A stretch of DNA of 44,323 bases, taken from the NCBI GenBank assembly GCA_001414345.1, contig LLCB01000401.1, positions 1-44,323 on the forward strand, read 5' to 3'. The stretch comes from Hymenoscyphus infarciens (lineage: Eukaryota; Ascomycota; Leotiomycetes; Helotiales; Helotiaceae). The stretch's first letter is position 1; each line of letters opens with the position of its first letter. Below the pieces are notes generated by a model, which worked only from the letters and a program-made list of their open reading frames with translations, did not search any database and was not told the DNA's origin. This document shows, in pieces, positions 37,757-44,323 of the stretch. Both the position numbers and the translations under genes were made by a program.

Positions 37757-38150
37757 ATATGCGGAGAGTCGGAGAAGTGGTTGTGTATATAGAAGTGCCC
37801 TGGAAAGAGGTCTCGTTCAGGTGGATTCTTTTCTAGGCCGTACACGATACTGGAGAGGCATATCAGGTGGGGGTAAGAGAACGAGGGGCGGAATTCCATC
37901 CCTGCCTGAAGCCGATTCGATTGTTGAAGGACGATCGTCTACATCGAGTTGGGGGTGCCTCTGATTATAGATGGTTTCTGTTTGTCGGGCGCAAAGGGAG
38001 GTAAACTAGTCATCACTTAAAGCTAAGAGGACGTTTCATCGTTATGGCCCTAATAATACTTAATATAAATTGGTTCATACAGCTTTTTTTTACATAATGA
38101 GTCCCTTCTTCGACAATCAGATTTTCCATCACCAACCAGAAACGATACAA
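37757..38150. other. Convergent 3' spacer, ERG25 and PCD-like gene
   Basis: These 394 bp separate the stop codons of ERG25 (plus) and the PCD-like gene (minus) and should hold both 3' UTRs. No other feature was seen. Confidence 0.5.
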
Positions 38151-38795
38151 TCACTTCGTCTTAGGCACACAGCAATCTCCAGCTTCAACAGCAACCCTAT
38201 CAACCAAATCCTTTCCCAGCCCTCCCTCTTCCCCGACTTCCTCAACCACCTCTCCAAGCCTCAGAGCAGCTTCATCACAAAATTTGGCCATCACAATATC
38301 CTTTGGTGATAATCCCGGTGGAGAATGGGTTGTCCAGCGGATAAAAGTTGTGTTATAAACCTGCTTCTGTTAGATGGATATGTTATGAGGGCATAGCAAA
38401 GTTACATTAGACCACTCAGGATGATGCTTTTGAACTGTGCATTCTGGTGCTACTGTGTTCATGAATTCCTATCAAATTTCATCAATATAAAATTCCTCTC
38501 GCCTCTACTAAAAGTGGCTACAGATATCAGGAGAGAAACTGACCCAACATTTCTTGAACCCTTTAAACTTAAATTTCCTCTCAATACCCTTTCCATTTTC
38601 TATCAAACTCCACCTTCCTCCTTCCCCAGAAGTTTTTAATAATGGTAACAGGTGTTTAGTTCCTTGCTCTTCAGTGTATGAGGATGAGAACTGGGGTTTG
38701 GGGGTGCTAGTGCATGTGGACATTTTGAGAGCACGGGTTGGTATGATTGTTCCACGACAGATTTGATGAATTGATTGTGTAAAGAGGGGTCTCAT
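38151..38795 (-). CDS. Pterin-4a-carbinolamine dehydratase-like protein (PCD/DCoH family)
   Basis: Three minus-strand exons, 38795-38544, 38468-38406 and 38360-38151, with introns of 75 bp (GTCAGT...GATAG) and 45 bp (GTAACT...AGCAG), give 174 residues. Both joins are in phase 0. The spliced product carries the whole PCD fold: GGRWSLIENGKGIERKFKFK, FKKCWEFMNTVAPEC, the active-site segment KHHPEWSNVYNTTFIRWTTH with all three conserved His, then PPGLSPKDIVMAKFCDEAAL. The first 25 or so residues (MRPLFTQSIHQICRGTIIPTRALK) are basic and look like a mitochondrial presequence; a second Met at residue 25 could give a cytosolic form. PCD recycles 4a-hydroxy-tetrahydrobiopterin. Yeast has a mitochondrial relative, YHL018W/Mco14, of unclear role. 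In this fungus the substrate is unknown. It diverges from ERG1 and converges on ERG25. Confidence 0.88.
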
Positions 38796-39451
38796 GGTGG
38801 GGGTGTTTGTTTCTGGTGTCTGTATGATGGCACCTGACGGTTCATGGGGGAAAAAAGGCCGAGGTGCGAATTGGGTAAACTAAAGGGTGGACCTATAAGC
38901 ATGGATAAAGTCAGGTGATACGATATTTCGCCGTTATTTTAACCACACACCCTGCAATTACTGCGCTCTCTGGAGCTGCTGTCAGTCACGATATGGAGCT
39001 TTCTGAACTTTTGGCTTGTGTCAAGAGTAGCTTCATGTCAAGCTAATATTTAGCACATTTAAAGGGCTAGGAAGAAGGCGTGGAAGAAGGCGTGGAAGAA
39101 GGCGGTGTACCTGATGATGACTGCTATTCCCAACGTTAACAGACATCTCGCTTGGCGGGGAAATTAATAAAACTGTACCTGAGCCGATTCAAGGGGAGAA
39201 TCGTAACACCGGGAAATCGGATCACCACACATGTCATTGTTCGAAATCTTTCGCTCAACTTGGCCCACCCTCAGCTCATTCAAATCCTGTTCATTTAATA
39301 TGGTTCGAGAATAAGAAATCTGTTTGCGCAACTCAATTCGATACAAGGATCAACTCGCGCATTCACATGCTTTGAAAAAAGTCCCCTCGCCTCATTAACT
39401 TTCGAAGCCGCCACGAATTTCCTCAACTCCCACCGATCCCCATCCTCAACG
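38796..39451. promoter_or_regulatory. Divergent promoter region, PCD-like gene and ERG1
   Basis: These 656 bp separate two divergent start codons, so both promoters lie here. A three-copy 12-bp tandem repeat occurs at 39070-39104. I could not assign a sterol-response element by eye. Confidence 0.55.
39070..39104. repeat. 12-bp GGAAGAAGGCGT tandem repeat
   Basis: Nearly three perfect copies of the 12-bp unit GGAAGAAGGCGT lie in tandem, about 350 bp upstream of ERG1 in the shared PCD/ERG1 promoter region. Repeated purine-rich units in a sterol gene promoter may vary in copy number between strains. Confidence 0.8.
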
Positions 39452-40945
39452 ATGTCGACGTTTACGCATACTCTCGAAGCCACGAACGAACAGCGGAGGC
39501 GCCTCCATCATGAGGCAGATGTGGTGGTAGTTGGTGCTGGAATTTTTGGCTGCGCGGTCGCATTTGCGCTCGCAAAGCAAGGTCGCAGCGTATTGCTTCT
39601 TGAACGATGGATGCAAGAACCTGATCGGATCGTCGGTGAACTTTTACAACCTGGAGGAATCTCAGCATTGAATAAACTCGGTCTGGGGGATTGCTTGGAC
39701 GGAATCGATGCTATCACGGTCAAGGGCTATGACGTTATATACCATGGCACGGAAGTGTTGATTCCATATCCAGCAAATATGGGTACAGATGGTACAAAGG
39801 TTTCGCAGATTGAGAAGGGGAGAAGACCAGAGGGAAAAGCCTTTCACCATGGGAAATTTATCTCGCAATTGCGGAGAGCATGTGCAAGTCAGCCAAATAT
39901 TACCATCGTCGAGACCGAAGTCACAGACACCATCACCAGCACATTCAGCTCACAGATCCTCGGGGTGGAAACAATGACAAAGAATACAGAGACGGGGAAA
40001 AAAGAGGCAGACTTTTATTTTGGTCAACTCACCATTATCGCCGACGGGTACGCCTCGAAATTCCGAAAACAATTGATTGGGAAGACTCCAACTGTCAAGA
40101 GTAAGTTCTACGCTCTCGAATTGATAGACTGCCAACTACCTGCACCAAATCACGGCACCGTCATTCTCAGCGACGCACCACCCGTTCTCCTTTATCAAAT
40201 CGGTACACACGAGACAAGAGCTCTCTTCGACCTTCCAGAAAACACACCCTCAGCCTCTCCAAAAGTAGGCGGTGTACGGGCACATATCCAGAACGTTGTT
40301 CTCCCCACTCTGCCAATATCAGTCCAGCCCAGTGTCAAAGCAGCTCTTGCGGATGGCAAACTGCCCAAGAGCATGCCAAACAGCTACCTCCCACCCAGTA
40401 CCCAATTACAGAAAGGAGTAGTAGTTTTAGGGGACGCAATGAATATGCGGCATCCACTCACAGGAGGCGGCATGACGGTAGCTTTCAACGACGTAGTCCT
40501 TCTCGCCGATCTCCTCTCTCCAGAGCGTGTTCCAAACTTAGGAGATACCGATAAAATCCAGGCCGCAATGAAGGAATTCCACTGGAAAAGAAAGGGACTT
40601 TCATCAATCATCAATATCCTCGCTATGGCATTATACTCCCTTTTTGCTGCGGACGATAGCCAATTGAAAGCTTTGCAAAAAGGATGTTTCGCTTATTTCA
40701 AGCGAGGAGGCAATTGTGTCGACGGACCATCTGGTTTACTGGCTGGTATCATCCGTCAACCTCTTGTTCTCGTCTACCATTTCTTTGCTGTGGCATTACT
40801 TTCCATCTGGCTTGTGATACAAGATACGATCGGTTCCATTCTTGGGTTTTGGAAAATCCCACTAGCGCTTGAAAAGAGCGTGTTGATCCTTTGGAAGGCG
40901 TGCGTTATAATTTTTCCTTTTATCTTCAGTGAACTGATGAGTTGA
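39452..40945 (+). CDS. ERG1: Squalene monooxygenase (squalene epoxidase)
   Basis: An intronless frame of 497 residues. The FAD-binding Rossmann motif is VVVVGAGIFGCAVAFALAKQ (Gly28-Gly33), followed by the family box DRIVGELLQPGG. The second FAD motif is VVVLGDAMNMRHPLTGGGMT, typical of squalene epoxidases. The C-terminal third is hydrophobic, with membrane helices at about VLVYHFFAVALLSIWLVIQ and VLILWKACVIIFPFIF, and anchors the enzyme in the ER. It converts squalene to 2,3-oxidosqualene, the first oxygen-dependent and often rate-limiting step of ergosterol synthesis, and is the target of allylamines such as terbinafine. The ATG at 39452 gives the usual N-terminus. ERG25 lies upstream on the same strand. 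Some moulds have two ERG1 genes, so this may be one of a pair. Confidence 0.96.
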   Translation: MSTFTHTLEATNEQRRRLHHEADVVVVGAGIFGCAVAFALAKQGRSVLLLERWMQEPDRIVGELLQPGGISALNKLGLGDCLDGIDAITVKGYDVIYHGTEVLIPYPANMGTDGTKVSQIEKGRRPEGKAFHHGKFISQLRRACASQPNITIVETEVTDTITSTFSSQILGVETMTKNTETGKKEADFYFGQLTIIADGYASKFRKQLIGKTPTVKSKFYALELIDCQLPAPNHGTVILSDAPPVLLYQIGTHETRALFDLPENTPSASPKVGGVRAHIQNVVLPTLPISVQPSVKAALADGKLPKSMPNSYLPPSTQLQKGVVVLGDAMNMRHPLTGGGMTVAFNDVVLLADLLSPERVPNLGDTDKIQAAMKEFHWKRKGLSSIINILAMALYSLFAADDSQLKALQKGCFAYFKRGGNCVDGPSGLLAGIIRQPLVLVYHFFAVALLSIWLVIQDTIGSILGFWKIPLALEKSVLILWKACVIIFPFIFSELMS

Positions 40946-42395
40946 AGGGTGGTCTGTGTATAGAGTGTTCTGTAAATATTGGTGGGATAGAGAAGATGCT
41001 GCATTTTGGCGGATGGCCTGCCTTTTATGGTTTGCGCATTTTCTTCTTGTAATATATCCCCTTTTGATAGCGAGCATGGGCATTGGGATTGGAGTTCTTG
41101 GGCCTCGGATTTTTCTAGGTCTGGGTTTGGATCAAAGTATAATTAGTAATAATATTCAACTCGATATTCATTTTTTGGTTTGGGAGGTTTTTCGGGTGAT
41201 CCTTTCCCTCTTCTTTCCTCTCCTCCTTGGATGTCAGTTCTGAGAGGTTTCTATAAAACGCTTCCAGGGAACCTTCCAGTGTGATTAGCCACGAAAAAAA
41301 AAGTCAATAACAGTGTCGATTGTCATGCTTTTGCTTCGGGAACCAGCCCCCTTTCTCATATGGCCCCTTCATTGTGGAAACGAGTTTTCTTTCTGTATTT
41401 TAAGAGGCGATAGATTAGGATCTACTCAACTTTTCGATGTCTTCTCTGCCACTGTCGTTTCCCATTTCGCTGTCGATATCAAGGCTTGATTCATGCACGT
41501 AACACCAACGTATTTTCCTACTTGGCTTTCTTCGTCAGGGGTTTCCGAAAAAAAGACTAGCGCGGCAGGAATGTTACCAATACCAAAGGCCATCTTCAAC
41601 TTTTAGAACCGCACAAGGCGTCGTACATAGTCTTTGCCGTAGCTATGTTATGAAACTTCCAACTGGTCAGCAGTAGGTCATTTGAATACCAGTTGATGTT
41701 TGGAGTCAGGAACCTCTAATTATACTGGGTCCTAAGCTTGTAGTGGTCTATTTTAGCAACTCCATATCGGGTTTTCACCTTCATATCGCAAGTGTGTATT
41801 TTCTATAAAAAAAAATCCCAATAACACTCCCTTTTCTGGGGTTTCCGCGACCTGATAATCTTTCACCACTTCTCTGCACCGTCGCAAAAGATGGAAATTT
41901 TGAGAGTTTCTAGGCAAACTTAAGTAAATTGATTTTATGCTAATTCAATTTATGTCTCAGTTATACGAACTGTGTAGGAAAAATGATTTTCTCTACTCCA
42001 TGTTATTCCAATTCTCCTAGAACAATGGAGCCAATAAGGTGATCGAGACTCTTGCCTTAAAAGATACGTGTGGGCGAGTTTTCACTTCCAACGGCTTTCA
42101 GTTCTAGCATTTTCTTCCTCTTTTTCTAGTGAACATACTCAGTTACTTCCTTTTGAAACCTAGTCTGAACATAAAATGTAGATGACCTTTAAGTTATAAA
42201 GAAGCTGGTTAAGGGGTATTAATGGAACATTAACCAAAAACAATGGCTCGTGAGTACTGAATTGGTGGTGAGATGTTTGCGGCTTAACATCGTGAACTAG
42301 TAGATAAGATACAAGTGATAAAGGGGAAAGGGGTGATGGGAAAGGTGCTTAGAACTTGGGTTCTCTTACCTCTTCCCAAGTTTTTTTTAGTCAAT

Positions 42396-42425
42396 CTACT
42401 GTCGTTTATAATGTTACTGTCGATA
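42396..42425 (+). repeat. Diverged 30-bp repeat, copy 1
   Basis: This segment matches 43032-43061 at 25 of 30 positions. Four of the five differences are C in the other copy and T here. Both copies contain ACTG[TC]CG followed about 20 bp on by ACTGTCGATA. Confidence 0.45.
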
Positions 42426-43031
42426 ATGATTCTAGCCTGATCTCTAACTTGTTTTTCGGGTATTCTAAACTGCTCCCGAGTCCTTTGAGTTATGAGACAG
42501 GACAATTGAGCCAGACGGCTACAGACACCAAAACCTGACCTAAAATTGCACCATCAAGCTTGGGCTGTGGATTTAAAAGGTACTTTTCATGGTATTTGAG
42601 AAGCGCATTTGTAAATCAGGAAAAATGTAGAGCAAAAAGGCGGGGGAGGGGAACGGAAAACGTTATTCTGAAAATAGGTGGCTAAATTGGATCCCTTACT
42701 AAATATATGCTACGAGCGTTGGAGTTTTGAATTGTACAGTGCCGAGAATCCGTCCTCATAAAATTCGATACTAGGCAAGCCATTCCTGATTTAATATATG
42801 TGGGAGCTTCTAGCGAATTGAGTTTCCTTCCGCTCAAAATTTTGATATGGATTTGGAAATTTAGATATCTGAACTTCCGGTTTCGACAACCACACTACAC
42901 CTCTACTATGGGCGTGTTGACCCACAAAACCATCTTACCGAGTTATCATGGATGCTATTTGTATTCGGAAACTTGATTTCCTAGGAATGGACAAGGTCAA
43001 ATTAACTTCTTTCTTAGGTCTTTCCAAAATT

Positions 43032-43061
43032 CTACTGCCGCTTCCAATGCTACTGTCGATA
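43032..43061 (+). repeat. Diverged 30-bp repeat, copy 2
   Basis: Partner of 42396-42425 (25 of 30 identical). This copy keeps C at four positions where the other has T, a direction of change that would fit repeat-induced point mutation but is too short to prove it. Confidence 0.45.
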
Positions 43062-44293
43062 CACATTCCAACTTTCACCCTTTTGCTTTATGACCCGAAA
43101 ACTACGGATACGAAGAAGTACCACAGACACATACTGCCGTAGCAGTGATTTTCCAAATCCAAAACTGTTCACACTCAGAGTGGCATCTGAGGTCTAAATG
43201 GGTTGCTTAAAGTTGCCTGGTAGGTATCTTTAAACCCCTCAAAATGTCCCGACTAGGTATAATAACTAGGACTCGAATGGTTGGTGACACAGTCAGAGTC
43301 TCTGTTATTCTAAAGTATTCTAGTAACCGGAGCAGTTATTAAGAACTGGTTGTGATAGACCCTATTTTCAATTTTGCTCGCTTAGAAAAGTACAAGATAG
43401 CTGAAAAGGAGCAAATTCTCCCCGTAAGACAATTCCCCCGGTTTGGACATTACTGAGATCTTCATTCAAGTAAAAGTCCACCACTTTACTTTAAAATCTG
43501 TACATCTTGAACTCTATGGACTGTTTTCAGTAACTATTTCCTACTTCTCGCACTTATATTGTCCTGAATTAAAATGCCCACAGAATGAGCCGAAGAGAAA
43601 AGAGAGGACGCTAACATAACCCCCAGAAAGAAAAAAGAGCAATGTTGATACATGAAAGCCCTCTCGTGATAGACATAAAAAGTGACAGTAAATACGCACC
43701 TACCCAATCTACTTACCTAGCTCTCGTTGTTCCGGCTTTCTAGGGCAATTCAAAGTAATTATTCTAAACACTTGAAAGAATTTAAATCATAACTCTAGTG
43801 TTTTAGAACAAACAATTTCAAGTGTCCCCAAGTATTTGGCAATTGCAAACTTGGTGCGTAAAGTCCACCGACTCCACCGTGAGCCCCCTCTTACTACTAG
43901 GCTCTTAGTGAGGAAGGGCTACCCCAAACTTTGCTGGCATCAATAAGATTTTAGAAAGGAAGAGATATTTCTGTTCCGAAACTGCTTGCGAGATCCGAGG
44001 TCTACACAAGAGAAACTATTGCCAGGAACTGGGCGAAAACTCTTCAACTTATTAAGTGTAGCCCGAGCGGACTATTTATGCCCTGGGAGGGTGCCAGTAA
44101 CCACGCTAGTGAGTGCTCATGTGACTGAAATACTCCTATTCACTTGTAACAGAAACTACTCTCCCCAAAAATCATCCATCGTCGTTTGAAACCCCCACAT
44201 TTTGAAATTCTCTTCTGAATCCAATCCCCAGGAAAGATTAAAGTAACAATAGTTGTAAGGATCTTCTACCGCTGCTGAGAGAGAAAACTCTTT

Positions 44294-44308
44294 GGGGGGG
44301 GGGGGGGG
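44294..44308 (+). repeat. 15-base poly-G run near the window end
   Basis: A run of fifteen G, then TGGG, lies 15 bp from the end of the window. Such a homopolymer is often where an assembly stops, so the exact length should not be trusted. Confidence 0.85.
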
Positions 44309-44323
44309 TGGGTTTCTGGTTTT

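Larger units (their letters stand above)
40946..44323. other. 3.4-kb stretch with no recognisable gene
   Basis: After the ERG1 3' UTR I find no convincing coding sequence to the end of the window. Frames are short (under 100 codons) and none matches a known motif. Stop codons are frequent in all frames and base composition is moderately AT-rich. Two related 30-bp segments (42396-42425 and 43032-43061), and perhaps a third at 41449-41478, hint at an old repeated element. A 95-codon frame at 40956-41243 is hydrophobic but sits where the ERG1 3' UTR is expected. Confidence 0.5.

Overview
This window looks like nuclear DNA from a filamentous ascomycete (Pezizomycotina). Genes are interrupted by short introns (about 50-130 bp) with GT/AG borders and CTAAC/GCTAAT-like branch sites. 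The products are typical fungal ones (NTE1, PHM7-type channel, ERG1, ERG25, fungal rhodopsin-fold membrane protein, NCA2). A leotiomycete such as a Botrytis/Sclerotinia relative is my guess, not something the sequence proves. I see no rRNA, tRNA, CRISPR or intact transposon.

Layout. 1-8.3 kb: a PHM7/CSC1-type mechanosensitive channel gene (+) faces guanine deaminase (-). 8.3-13.1 kb: the lysophospholipase NTE1 (-), which shares a 520-bp divergent promoter region with the eIF2-alpha gene SUI2 (+). 15.2-25.2 kb: five co-oriented genes: inner-membrane protease IMP2, a YMR166C-like mitochondrial carrier, a very large PPR protein, NCA2, and the Rab GTPase SEC4. 25.6-30.7 kb: a conserved-looking unknown protein (-) diverges from the AAA ATPase gene AFG2 (+). 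31.9-36.5 kb is more accessory: a five-exon rhodopsin-fold membrane protein (-), a broken alpha/beta hydrolase gene (-) and long gene-poor gaps. 36.8-40.9 kb: two ergosterol genes, ERG25 (+) and ERG1 (+), with a three-exon pterin-4a-carbinolamine-dehydratase-like gene (-) between them that open-reading-frame scans miss. 41-44.3 kb: no gene recognised; the window ends beside a 15-G run.

Functional themes. IMP2, the carrier, the PPR protein, NCA2 and probably the PCD-like protein act in mitochondria. SUI2 and AFG2 serve translation and ribosome maturation, NTE1 and ERG1/ERG25 serve lipid and sterol metabolism at the ER, and SEC4 serves secretion. The most surprising observation is that the PPR gene carries, in frame, a 16-residue perfect-looking copy of the S-adenosylmethionine synthetase N-terminal signature. 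Exon borders were placed by eye from splice signals, reading-frame continuity and family conservation; no alignment or transcript data were available.
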